From Ricordea florida (taxonomy: Eukaryota; Cnidaria; Anthozoa; Corallimorpharia; Ricordeidae), in assembly GCA_949710005.1 (NCBI GenBank), contig OX453287.1:1142501-1206500 (forward strand): DNA of 64,000 nucleotides. The letters are read 5' to 3'. How positions within the stretch are numbered: position 1 is the stretch's first letter; each line of letters begins with the position of its first letter. Below, in pieces: positions 41,287 through 52,793 of the stretch. Position numbers and translations under genes: made by a program. The notes beneath the pieces are model-generated. The model saw only the letters and a list, made by a program, of their open reading frames with translations, had not been told where the DNA came from and did no database searches.

Positions 41287-44200
41287 TCACGTATTAGCAC
41301 CAAGGGGTAAACCGCTGGACAGACAAGCCCACAGTCGGCTCTGGTTTCGCAGTCGCTTGTTGATTTCAGCCAAAGCGGAAGTAAAGGACTTCCTTGTTTG
41401 TACCGACTGCTGTGAGTAAGAGTCTCCTGTGTTTTTGTCAGTTGACTTTGGATCAATTTGTTCTACGCGTATTTGGTCTGTTTTAGCTGTCGTGTTTCCT
41501 TTCAATAACAATGACCTTGATCTTCTTTTCCTTCTTCGTCCACGAAAAATGTTCGGCGACTTGGTTCTCTGTTTGCAAAAAGAACAAGGAACTATCTTAA
41601 AACTGGAAATGGAGCTTCGTTTCTGCAAAACTTATAGGGTTGAGAAACTCACCCAAGCTTGCATCTAGAGTGTGGTGTTATTTTTTTCATTTGTCACACA
41701 ACATTGATCGCGGCGTTTCGACCGCTTACTGCTGGTCTTCAGGTGTTATGGTTGACCGGTTACGGTGCACCGTTACATGATGTATGCTTGGTGCTCTGCT
41801 CTGATGGGGGTTAATTGTTGACGAAACCTAAGGCTTTATACAAACCCTGATCATGGGAATACAGTCCCTACCTCTCTTTCCTGTTGAATTCTGGGACCAC
41901 TTGTAGGGATTCTCTTAGCACGAGGTTTTCTGGCTTGTCTTCTGCTTTCTTCTATTACTAACCGAGTGTACAACTCTGCTCGGTAATCTGAATGGAAAAA
42001 ATATGGTGAGTGAGGGCTTTATGCATAAATAAGAACAGCACATTGTCCAGCCCTTGTAGGGGTCCTCTGTGGCCTCTGTGCATGCCAGTCTATCAGTCTA
42101 CAGTGTACATTTAATGTGTGGTCCCGAGGGAAACAGTTAGTTGAAAACAAAACTAACTAGTTTCCCGAGGGACCATGCATTAAGTGCTTTCTTATATATT
42201 TAGACTTTCCCTTACACAATCCTACAGCAAAAATAAACAAACAAAGGCGGCACAACTGGCGCGCGGGCAACAACTGCGCAATTGTTTCCCGGTCGGGATA
42301 CATTTGAATTTGATCAGGGACACGTGACCTAGAAGCAGCCAATCACAGTGCTCGTTTTGTTGAGTGAAATTCTAACAATGCAAATTCTCCCGGAAACTTT
42401 TACACCAAAGAATCTTGGGACCAGCTCTATAAAAATTTTGTCGAGGGTAATTGAAGAGTTAGTTTTTAAATTTGTACATAAATTGTTGTTGTTGTCGATG
42501 AACGTCACACGTTAATAACAGCGGTTTGAGATATAATAACAATGGATTGGGTCATCTGTTGCGTAGATTCAATTTCTAGACAAATATTCCCCTGAAACAA
42601 TGGATCGTCAGGTCTTGTACATTATACAGTGTAACGGAATAAAGAAGAATGAAAATAATGCAAAGCTGACGCTGTTTCCGAACTCAAACAATTTGTGACA
42701 AATTCTTAATTGATGGATTCAGCGATAAAATGACGAAGAAGTCTAAAATAGATAGTCATTTTAATGCCCATTATTTTACGAGATGCAAATACTTATTACT
42801 TTGTTTAATTAGTTTTTATACGTATCCCTGACTTTTTTAGGGCTATGCAGTGAGAGATCGGCAAAAGTTTCAGCATCACTCATTAAGACATATTTTTAAG
42901 CCTGCAGGGTACGAAAAATGTATTATCTTAGCATATAACTTCGTTGCAGGGTACAAAACATGTATTATCTTAGCATATAACTTCATTGCAGGGTACAAAA
43001 TATGTATTATCTTAGCATATAACTTCATTGCTGGGTACAAAAAATGTATTATCTTAGCATATAACTTCATTGCAGGGTATAAAACATGTATTATCTTAGC
43101 ATATAATTTCATTGCAGGGTACAAAACATGTATTATCTTAGCATATAACTTCATTGCAGGGTACAAAACATGTATTATCTTAGCATATAACTTCATTGCA
43201 GGGTACAAAACATGTATTATCTTAGCATATAACTTCATTGCAGGGTACAAAACATGTATTATCTTAGCATATAACTTCATTGCAGGGTACAAAACATGTA
43301 TTATCTTAGCATATAACTTCATTGCAGGGTACAAAACATGTATTATCTTAGCATATAACTTCATTGCAGGGTACAAAACATGTATTATCTTAGCATATAA
43401 CTTCATTGCAGGGTACAAAACATGTATTATCTTAGCATATAACTTCATTGCAGGGTACAAAACATGTATTATCTTAGCATATAACTTCCATTTGATTTAG
43501 CTTTGCGGTTTCTATACGTGACTTGAGAGGTTTTACATAATTGGGTTTATGTTTATATTTCTGGAAAAGCCCTGAAATAAAAGTAGAGACAAGAATTCAT
43601 AAGACAACCCACTGCAGGTTCTTAGGATTTTAAGTTTCTAGAATAGATGCCTTGAATTCCAACACCACGACGAACTCGTCGTCTAAGGTCTGTAAATAGA
43701 GCTCATTCGACAGAAAGCGATATAATACTTCTTACTGACCTAGAGCGAGGGCAGTTCTGGGAAAATATCGGCTTTTGAGTCTTAGAAAAAGAGAAAGGGA
43801 AAGAGCGCCGCGAGTGAGATTCATAGAAAAAAGTTACAGTTTCTTATTCGCACTCACTTAAACTGCGTTTTTACATTCTAGGTGTTGTGCCGCTTATATG
43901 GCGCGGCAGGAAGTCTAAATAAGGTACAAACTAAAAAGGTCAACTCACCAGCAGACTCTGTGTATGCAGCCTATTAATTCTTACTTCTCATTCACATTAC
44001 TTGACTCACCTGAAAATCTCTTTCCGGCGATTGTCCTGGTTTCCGTGAAGACGTGACCACACTGGCAGGATTTCCACGACTCGGGTATCTGTTGATAGAG
44101 TTTCAAAGACGGAGTTGTGTTGACAAACATTCCGCGAAATAACACCAGCAATAAAACAAAATGTAGCATTTACAAAGTTTACTGTGACAATGAACATACT

Positions 44201-47141
44201 CTATTGTAACGTATAGAATTTTATCCCGGACAGCGAAACAAGATCTCGGTATTGTTATGATGAATACACAGCATTCTCTCCCGCGGTTCAATTTATTTAC
44301 AACATTCACTAACGACAGGACCATTATGAAATTGTCAGTGCGTCTCTTTTTTCACTTGTCGATTTGCATAAGTGAGTGCTTTACCATATTTGACGTGCAA
44401 ACTTGGTGCTTTGTCTTGGTTCTTGTGGTCTGCGCGAGAGAGTCTCTCGCGCATTCTGTTTTGCGTGGATGCGGTAGAAAGTACTACATAGTGTATATAT
44501 ATATATATGACCAACCACGAACTATCCACGCTAAGCAAACGTAATGAGTTTGTTTTTTCTTGCCACCACAGAAACAATATCTTACGCAATACCTGAAATT
44601 TCATGATTACCATTATTATATAAACTATATTCTATATAAGCGATGGTACAGTGTAAAGAACATTTTTATTAAATCCCCTGACAAGTGGGCAACCACGAAA
44701 CAGGCTTGTAGGGATGAACGTTTAGTTTGTGTGTTTTTTTCTCCCGCAGCATCTACTTCGCTCTACTTTCATGTATTGAGCACTGTTTTACCTTTATCAA
44801 CTTTTACACTTACGATAAAATTAGGAAGTAGACCAAGGAGGGAGGACAGGATCCAAACATGGGCACAGAGTGTGCTTCCCATGTAGGCGAGGCAGGGTAA
44901 GCATTCTTGGCCTGCGGTCTATTTGTCGAAAATTATAAGCAGTTGATTTTATATATGAGGTTTTAGTTTTAGGGATGCATAAAGATATACTTACCTCCAC
45001 AAACTGAGGGAAACGTCTACATTTTGCAGACGTAATGAAGATGAATTTTCTCCTAAACAATGTTATCAGTTTGGAGTGTGTTTAAGAATTAGTTTGAGAT
45101 CAGTTTTTTGACGTATTTCTCGTTTGAGCCTTTGCCACTTTTCTAGCAACGCAATCAACGCTTGATCTTTCTGAGCAAAACGAGCAGGGAAGACGAAGAT
45201 GGAACGGAAATCTGTCCACCACATTTTGTATGCGCCATCTCGACTCTCTCCTTTCAATCCCTGTCCTTCCTTTACGCAAAAGAAAAAGTAATCCTCCAAT
45301 CTCAGCTGTTTTTGTACAACAAACGCCAAATAGTACTGTATATTTTACTATTATAAGTAATTTCAATTGTTTCCAAGGTTGATAGTTATCAGAACTATCG
45401 ATAAATGCCTGGGCTGGATCGTCGTGGAGGTGAATAACGATTGCAAAACTATTTTACGTCATACTTAGTTTCGTTAGCAACTCTCTTTTGAATACAAAAC
45501 GAGCTGACCAATTAGTATCCGAGGCCAACTATGGAACGACTTGGAAATCATGGAAAGTTTCTTGAACATGGACTCGACAAAGGCCAAAAAGGCCAACCGG
45601 ACCAACGCATTGACCAGTTTGCAATTGTACATGTCAGTTAACACTTACGGTGTCCATTCTCAAGGGAGGAATGGGTCTTTTTATAGCTCCCGGTAAAATT
45701 CCTTGTATTCAAAAGTTTCGAGCTCTCAGCCAGATTTTAGCAAAATTGCCGCCCAACTCTGGCAGCTGACTGAACAAACAGAGAGTACTAAAATTGGCCA
45801 TTTTATCTTAATTCGCCAGACCTACAATGGGGAAAGCATTTGCCAGTAAAAATAATGTCATCCCTAAATTTTAATTGTATATTTTACAGTTGAAAAATTT
45901 GACCGCCTTTGGACGAGTGTTAGTGTTATTGCCGATAAGTGGTCAAATCACTTGTACGTAAGTTAGAGTTTTTCCTTTCTCTTAAATTGTCGAAAAAGTT
46001 GCACTTGCAATTAAAAGAACCCCAAGATTTCTCCTCTTGAGAATTCACTTTCGAGCGAAAATTAATTCAGTTTTGCATTTACAAGTGATGACATTTTTAG
46101 AGCTTCAAAACTACAGCAGCCTCAAAGCTACATTCGAACCAAAGCTTCGATGAATTTTTAAGTCGTCTTTGAGTAATTTGTGCATGCCTTAGAGAATACA
46201 TATCGTTTTAATGGAATTATATTCGTTATGAAACCAATAATTTTGATAAAGCACTGTCAAATTTTACCACTCGCTGAAACACTTTTTTTCATTTCTTGAT
46301 ACTTCTAAGCTTCATTGTTACAAAAAGAAAAAAACTGTATTCATGTGAAACCGAAATGGTTTTGAGCCCGAACCTGCATGCCCAAGATTGCAAATTGAAT
46401 TCATTTCCAGCTCGTAAAAATCTATTTACTTCGAAAAAATTCTCTACGACAGCTGTTTACGATAGTAATGTTGTTATATTTATTGTTGCGTGTTAAAATA
46501 CCTAGCGCCTGATTTATTTCTCTGGGTTCTGTTTGGCCCTGAGCGATGAACCCGCGAACGGTTTATTGTTTTCCTCCTGTTACAAAATGATACGTGATTT
46601 GTAATTTATTGCGATGTATCTACAGTCTCGACTCTCTGTTTGTGTTATTAAATCCAGTCTGGTTTTAGCGATCACGTTTTCCATCGTTAACCACGTTAAA
46701 CTGAGTGTACCCTTACTAATTTATACCCTCTTTGCATCAAATTATCAAGACCCGACAGTTCGTCTGTTAGTGAATTCTACTCGCGTCAACACTTCCTTCG
46801 GTTGTCGCTGTTACTCGCCCAAACTCGTTTACGTACCTTGTCAACACGCTCGCGCTACATTCACTAACTTCGCCACTATAAACACGGAAAAAAGTAGCTT
46901 TGATCTAAGTAAACGATTCAAAAGGGATTCGATAGGACTTGGAGTGGTACTGTAGCCCTTGACCTCGCAAAATCGTGAAGAATAAGACAGCTTCTAATGT
47001 AAGGCGATAACTGTTGCTCTGCTTTCGAAATCGTCTCGAACCGCGGCGACTAAACGCTCAAAATTGACACATTTAAATCGCCTCGATTCTCAAAGAACAA
47101 CTTACCTCTCTATTACAAGCAACACACTGTTTTGTGGCCAT
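41287..47141 (-). CDS. UPF0547 / C16orf87 homologue, three exons
   Basis: Minus strand. Exon 1, 47141-47106, encodes MATKQCVACNRE and ends at a phase-0 GTAAGT donor. Exon 2, 44088-44010, encodes IPESWKSCQCGHVFTETRT and continues to KRFSG; with exon 1 it forms a small zinc ribbon (CxxC ... CxC), matching the human C16orf87 start. Exon 3 lies within about 41600-41287. It encodes a basic stretch (FRGRRRKRRSRS) and then SFTSALAEINKRLRNQSRLW, matching the conserved FSVALAEINRKIINQ end of the human protein, followed by a short lineage-specific tail to the stop at 41287. The human protein is small and poorly characterised. The exon 2/exon 3 border is uncertain: the GTGAGT donor at 44010 is phase 1, but no good phase-1 acceptor is evident. 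The GTAAGA donor further on, with acceptor tttccag near 41607, would join in phase 2. The introns hold repeats. Confidence 0.8.
42119..42376. repeat. Dispersed fold-back repeat, copy 2
   Basis: Opens with a compact hairpin (ggtcccgagggaaac ... gtttcccgagggacc, 42119-42174) and continues with gcattaagtgctttcttat, ggcacaactggcgcgcgggc, cggtcgggatacatttgaat, gatcagggacacgtgacc and cagtgctcgttttgttgagt. It matches copy 1 at 1671-1975 in the same order, but the loop lacks the extra nested palindrome of copy 1. It lies in an intron of the UPF0547 gene. Confidence 0.8.
42907..43488. repeat. 42-bp minisatellite, about 14 copies
   Basis: The unit begins gggtacaaaacatgtattat and ends ataacttcattgca; 13 full copies and a partial 14th. 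The first four copies carry private substitutions (for example gggtacgaaaa, gggtacaaaatatg, gctgggtac), while later ones are nearly identical, consistent with recent amplification from the right. Because 42 is a multiple of 3 and the unit lacks stops in one frame of each strand, long open frames appear on both strands. They read as 14-residue repeats (YKTCIILAYNFIAG on plus) and are not good gene candidates. It lies in an intron of the UPF0547 gene. Confidence 0.95.
44672..44821 (+). repeat. Dispersed repeat, copy in the UPF0547 intron
   Basis: Contains cccctgacaagtgggcaacc, acgaaacaggcttgtaggga, ttctcccgcagcatctactt and tgagcactgttttacc in the reverse orientation of the copy at 21196-21345. 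A short TA dinucleotide tract at about 44494-44508 is nearby, as in the other copy. Confidence 0.75.
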
Positions 47142-48874
47142 ATTCTGTAGACTGTCTCGTGGCGGAATTACACAATAATTCCGCCTAACAAGAAGAGTCG
47201 CTCTAGCACGCGTCACAGAACACGTGATCGCAAACACGCAAAATATTGCAATTTATAAATGGAGTTGAGCCTTAAAAATCCGCTCGGCTTTTTACCTTTC
47301 AAGCATTATAGATTAAAATTGAAGTCGATGGATCCAGCTAGCTGGCGGTATCAAAACGTAATGTTTATGAAATCGTTCTTTGTATTTAAGGAAACCTTTT
47401 TGTTTGGACAACTTTTATCTTTCTGTGACAGGTGGGGCCACCCGAGGAATAAATTAACGTGAAGATTTCGAAAACAACAAATTATCTGTCAACGTTTTGA
47501 TTTCGGTCTCCTAAATAAACCAGATCCTCAAAGCTTGATTCACCGCCGGGTTGTTGTGAAACAAAAATCACAACACGGATGGTAATGGTGCTACCTAGTA
47601 AGCCTAGTTCAGTACAAGGCAACGAAACATATAGAGATAAACACTGCTCTCACTTGATGCGAAGGACAGCTGAAGTGTGGCCATGATGACTCAAGTTTAA
47701 GCTAAAACGGAGCTTAATTGGAACTTAAATATAAATACATGCCAAACAAACCCGCTGGTCAAAGAGGACATTTTTGGAACTTGAACTGAACACAATTAAA
47801 CTGGTTCGGTAAAGGGGGCGACCCAGCGCTAACTGGTTTATTCACTTGACATAAGCCTTTAGTCATCACACAAGCTAGGATTGGTACTGCACTGATCGTG
47901 ATGGTTTTTGAATTACACCTTGAATAAATTGTTTTTAATCACCAGGGAAATACTTTTCCCTGCCCTGAAAAACAGGGAAATGTACTTGAAATTGCGTGGA
48001 AGTTGATTTTTGATGCGTCAACGACATTCAGGTTGGTGTCAATGCATTTAACTAACCATACTATTATAATTATCAATTATGATTTTCTTACTGCTGTGTT
48101 GTCGTTATAATTTCTAGTATTTTCTTCTTTTTAAATAAACTTTAGTTTTATTTCCTATTCGAGAGCTTGGTGGATTCTCGATTGGAGTTTTTGGAAACGA
48201 ATGGATTCTATAAAATTGTAGTACTTATATAAGAGTTAATAAAGATGGGAAGAAAGATTCTTTAGCAATCAGTAACCATTCTAACGACTGTCTGCATACT
48301 GGAAAACAATGCAGAGAACAGAAGTTAGTTTACTATTTCTCCAATAACCTATATAGACCTCTTTTCAAGAAGCCGCAAGGTTATCGGTCTGTTAGTTGCT
48401 ACAACATAACAATTCGCTCATTGATGTAGATGACAGTGTGTTTTCTCACTCCGTATTTTTCCTCATGGTTTAACACAATCAAGTTTGATCACTGTATTAA
48501 ACATATTGATGAACTAACGCTCTCATTCAGTTTTCTTCTAACATAGTTAAGGCCATAAAATCTTGCACCATTTCAGTACGATAAGCCGACCACAACACTT
48601 GGAAGCATCTGGTTACGATTGAACGGCATCTTGAACGTGTAACGTGGATTTCCCGGTTCCAGTGCTATATAATTCACTTCAACTCTGCCACTCTCATAAT
48701 TGACCAATGAACAACTTCTCCTTAATCCAATTACAATTATCACGTATACGATTAATGAGAATTGAAAAAATGATAAACTCAAGGATGTTGGTTTTATCAA
48801 ACACCACATTCTCCAAACTAGCATAAAGGGATATGTATCGCACTCACTAAGGAGAATTACCATCGAGAATGGGA
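47142..48874. other. Interval upstream of the UPF0547 gene
   Basis: The likely promoter of the minus-strand gene lies at its left edge: a relatively CpG-rich patch about 47150-47230 containing the inverted pair ggcggaatta / taattccgcc and a cacgtg E-box. No coding exon recognised in the rest. Confidence 0.45.
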
Positions 48875-50301
48875 TAATAGACTGATTTAGCAAAGACAAC
48901 GCGACGTCAAATGACGACGTGATGGCGCGCGGAATAGTCTGGATCCAACTTCCGGTGCCAATGTTGACGTTGTCAGGTCAAGGTCGCGTTTCGTTGACGA
49001 CGGCAATTTCCTTGTTTTCACGTCGCGGTCACAACGTCTGGAGATTTGTGCTGTTTTCAAGTTGAAAAGGTAAAAAAAAAATATCCTTATACGTAGAGTG
49101 ATATTTTTTGATCTGTTTTTTTGTATCTTCAAATAGGAAAGCGAACATTTTAAGCTGTTTTGATACCACGCTACACTTTAAAATAGCGTGACAACTCGAA
49201 CAAAAAGTTGTCAATTAAGTTTATTCAAGTGCGTTTCTGTATGGTTTCCCGGCATTTGCCAAACCTTTATTGGCTTTTTAACTGCTTCCAGTGCCTTTTT
49301 GTTTTTCAAGTCGTTGTGTTTTCCACCATGAAATGTTAGCTCAGTATCAATTTAGTGTCTATTTCTTACCGGGTTTTACCAAATCCATGCCTTGGCTGCA
49401 AATTATCGCTACTTTTGAAAAAGCCAAATGCACGCTAAAAAAATATTTTGTTTGACTACTTTTAAGGAGACATGGCGCTTGGAGAAAGTGACAAGAAAAA
49501 GTAAGTTAAAAGTTTACAGATATACGAACCAATATAACAAGTCTTACAACAAAATCAGCGTGAAACCTGAACTTTCAAGTTGTCATTTATAGGCTAGTTA
49601 TATTTCAGTTCACTATAGTATACCGAAGCGTGATTGTACTCCTCCCTTTTAGCGATACTTTCTCTGGGCTAAGTAATGACCAGTGACCTGCCTTGTTATT
49701 CGAAAGAATGCTAACCTTTATTAGTATGGTATGTACTTTTTACAACGTGTACAATGAAAAAAAAAATAGAAACAAGAATAGAAAACAACTTTGCAGCCAT
49801 CAGCCAAATTGATTAATGGCAAATCCTTTCTAGTGAGATGATTTATGAGTTACCTTTCAGGCAGAGTATATTACTAGATCAGTGGGCTTTGGAAAACTGC
49901 GGTTTTTGTGTTCTAACTTAGAAAAAAAGTGGTACCCCATCCTTTTGTTGATGATGTGACCTTTTAAGCACCTGCAGTGAGCACCAGTACAGTGCCCTAT
50001 TGCACTGCACATACATGTATAGGTATCTTGGGGAGGTACCCATCATAAGGAGGGAAATGCTTTGTATTATTTAAATAATGTACACATTCTAAGGAAGGAG
50101 ATTGGGGTAGGTACTGGCCTGGGAAAAATATCCTGGATATTTTACTGTCCAAAAGTACATATTTTTATACATTTAAATAATGTACACAAAACCCCCTACC
50201 ATTAACTCTAGAAAGACACGGAAGAATAAATAACAATTTTAACTGAATATCTTTAATTTGAGTTGTTAAAATTCAAATTCTTTTGTCATGGTAGGTCGGC
50301 C

Positions 50302-51090
50302 ATGAAATGGACAGAGGAGAAAGATATAACATTACTCACCACAATGGCAGGGGAGGGGGTGTTTCAATGGAAACATGGTTCAAGAGAGAGAGGAAGTGCG
50401 TGGGATTTAGTGGCAAAAAGCCTAAATTGTCAGCAAGGATTCAATGTTAACCAAAGGTCTATAAGAGACAGATTCAATACCTTGGCCAGAAAATTAAAGG
50501 CAAAACTGGCTGATGAAGAAAGAGCAAGTGGTGGAGGAGAGGTGCTACAAAGTGAGTGTGACAAACTATTGGAAGAGTTAATTACTCTCAGAGACGAGTC
50601 AGAGAAGAGTAGTGAAGATCAAAGTGAGGCAAAGAGGGAGGCTGTTGCAAATGAAAAGAAGCAGGCATTGGAGATGAGAGACAGGGCACTTGAAAGGATA
50701 GGCGAAACAAGAAAGAGAAATGAAGAGGTGAGGGGAGAAGAAAAGAAGACAGTTGCAACAAAGAGAAGGAGATCAGGAGGAGACATGCTGGAATGGTTGA
50801 GGGAAAGGGCAGAGTCAGATTTAGAAATGAAGAAGCAGGAGATAAAAGAGAAGAGAGAAAAAGAGCAGCTCTGGAAGCAACAAGGCTAGAACAACTGCAA
50901 CAGCAGCAGCATCAGCACCAGCAAATTCTGCAAGTTTTGCAGCAACAACAGCAGTATCAGCAACAGCAACAGCAGCAACAACAGCAGCAATTTGCCTCAA
51001 TGCAACAGCAAATGATGGGTATGTTTCAACAACAACAACAACAACAAATGCAGGCTCTGCTGTCTTTTTTACAAAAAAGGAATGATCTTA
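50302..51090 (+). pseudogene. Harbinger-associated Myb/SANT-like protein with polyQ tail, frameshifted
   Basis: The reading frame starts MKWTEEKDITLL and contains the Myb/SANT-like pattern (Trp3; AWDLVAKSL; IRDRFNTLARKLKAK), then a long charged coiled-coil-like region to EQLWKQQG, with a stop at 50887-50889. The Gln-rich tail (LEQLQQQQHQHQQ ... MQALLSFLQKRN) continues at once in the next frame, to about 51090. This fits loss of one base near 50880 that separates the tail from the body. In Harbinger transposons the Myb-like partner binds transposon DNA and helps import the transposase. The start at 50302 is the first ATG in frame; a tag sequence just before it may instead be a splice acceptor. 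Confidence 0.75.
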
Positions 51091-51789
51091 ATGTAGATGT
51101 TGTAGTTCAATTTTTTCCTTGGTTCAAATTTTATTTTCCTTTGTTTTCTGGTATGGTAATGTATGATAATGAGTTGGAAACAAAGGAAAATAAAATTTTA
51201 AAAAAGGATAAAATTGAATTACAACATAAATACAAAGCTGAAGTTAAATACACTCCTCTGTTTTGGAGCTTTATATGCACACGAAAAAATATATTTCTCC
51301 ACTTGATTACAGTGTAATTTAAAAATTCTTCAAATGTTGTTGAATTTCAGTGTTGTACATTTAACAAATCTACCACAATGGTCCATGGTCTACACTCTTA
51401 TAGACCATAAAAATGACCTCATAAAATGTTCAGTTATTCACTCAGTTATTGATGTGCCTCTAAGAATTTTGTGCAATATTTATATTTACAATCAAACCAT
51501 TGATCCAGTGGTTCTTAATAAAACACACTCAATACTTTTTCTCAGTCTCCTTGCCACTGCACTGTTTTGACTACAACAGAATGGTACTATCACTGAAATA
51601 AACTGAAGCAAATTAACCACGGGAAAGACCTTTACCATGGTGTGTGTAACTGCCCCCTATTGAACTTGCTTTAGATTTAAACACAGCAAAGCATAATTAC
51701 TATTATTCTGGGGTTTGCAATTACAAGGATTTTTAAAAACTGGGTCACGGGTTTGTCAACCTTTCTGATATGACAAACTACCAAGCAAA

Positions 51790-52138
51790 ATAGTCATTTA
51801 AGAGTGGAGGGTCAATTCCAAACATCTGAGAGACCTGATTACCATAGAGACAGGTTTGGGCAGGAAGGTATTTCTATCCCAGTTTTGTAGGCGATGACGA
51901 TGGTTTGTGTATATAGAGTCAAGCACCTCATTAAAGATGAGAAAGAGTTCGGTCGTGTTCTACCAAAACGTGGCACCATATCTGTGCACCGACACGGGTA
52001 GGCAAGTCTTTTCAGTAAAATACACATTGCCTCCATTCCATTGCATACAGACCTTTGAGAACAAACTATTTCGTCTGGAATTTGCAAATTTCTACGAAGC
52101 AAATCCAGGTCACTGCCACAGCAAATACATGACGACAC
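51790..52138 (-). pseudogene. N-terminal remnant of a Harbinger transposase
   Basis: From 52138 downward the minus strand encodes LRRNLQIPDEIVCSQRSVCN, GMEAMCILLKRLAYPCR and DMVPRFGR, the N-terminal part of PIF/Harbinger transposases. Near 51953 the frame shifts, and ELFLIFNEVLDSIYTNHRHR followed by LQNWDRNTFLPK continues the same family pattern. Similarity ends near 51830 and a stop follows at about 51790. The segment with the first catalytic Asp (usually IDGTVR) and all beyond is absent, replaced by unrelated AT-rich sequence up to the Myb-polyQ gene. There is no start Met in this frame, so the N-terminus is also incomplete or in another exon. Confidence 0.8.
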
Positions 52139-52793
52139 ACAGATGAAAACCAGCTAAGTTTAATACATAATTAGTATGAAATATAAAAAGTACAAATTAG
52201 TACAGCACTGTACTTTTTCAAATACATGTTACTTACCAAACCAAAGCCTCAGACCAAACGTTCAATCGGTGATCATGAGCTCATTCAATAAAATTTCTTG
52301 CTAAGATTATCAAAATTAAAAGCGACTCAAAATCGAACATTGCATTCAACGAGCAAGGTAGTTAAGCCAACGAACTTAAGTCATATGTCAAGCATGTTTT
52401 TGTTCTCAATCTGATTTTAAAAAAGCAAAAAATAGCCTACTAATACCTCCCAGAACTAACGAACAATGGAACTTCGAGAACAGGTGCTTCCACATTCCGC
52501 ACGTCCCGTTGTTCTTTGCTAAATCACTTTTTCTGGCGACGTGACCGAGGTCTCGACCCAGTTCCGATTGGTTATTTCATTGTGCGCGCGCCGTCCTGTT
52601 AGCCGTCGCGTTGTCTTTGCTAAATCAGTCTAATATTTGGATAAACAGTCAACATAACTTTCATTTGGGATTAGATGGGGTCTCAAAATTCCATAGCATT
52701 ATCTCCAAGCCATGTTCTCAAAAGCAATATGAAATATTGGTTCGTTTGGATATGCTGATACGTGAGTAAGATATAGCCTCCGGCTGTTCTTAC

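Larger units (their letters stand above)
48875..52635. mobile_element. PIF/Harbinger-type DNA transposon, 3.75 kb, decayed
   Basis: Left terminus 48880 reads gactgatttagcaaagacaa and the right terminus ending at 52630 reads ttgtctttgctaaatcagtc, a perfect inverted repeat of about 27 bp including the following cgcgacg. taata flanks both ends (48875-48879 and 52631-52635), so the target duplication is within these bases; Harbinger elements usually duplicate 3 bp. A second, imperfect copy of the terminus (ttgttctttgctaaatcac) occurs subterminally at about 52509-52528. Inside are a plus-strand Myb/SANT-polyQ gene and a minus-strand transposase stub, the two-gene content typical of Harbinger. The DDE catalytic region is missing, so the copy is not autonomous. 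Confidence 0.88.

Noticed and set aside
42907-43488. CRISPR-like array
   Set aside because: There are no unique spacers: the whole 42-bp unit repeats. The genome is eukaryotic.
42850-43500. A 216-residue open frame on plus and a 194-residue open frame on minus
   Set aside because: Both are produced by the 42-bp minisatellite, whose unit has no stop in those frames; the amino-acid repeats carry no domain and lie in an intron.
44821-45060. Minus-strand segment encoding MFRRKFIFITSAKCRRFPQF with a GTAAGT donor
   Set aside because: It has a good donor but no acceptor in matching phase and no similarity; possibly chance within the UPF0547 intron.
46614-46955. 113-residue plus-strand frame
   Set aside because: It is antisense within intron 1 of the UPF0547 gene, without motif or splice signals.
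48573-48899. 108-residue minus-strand frame with a hydrophobic segment
   Set aside because: It runs across the left terminus of the Harbinger element, so its start is transposon sequence; no family recognised.
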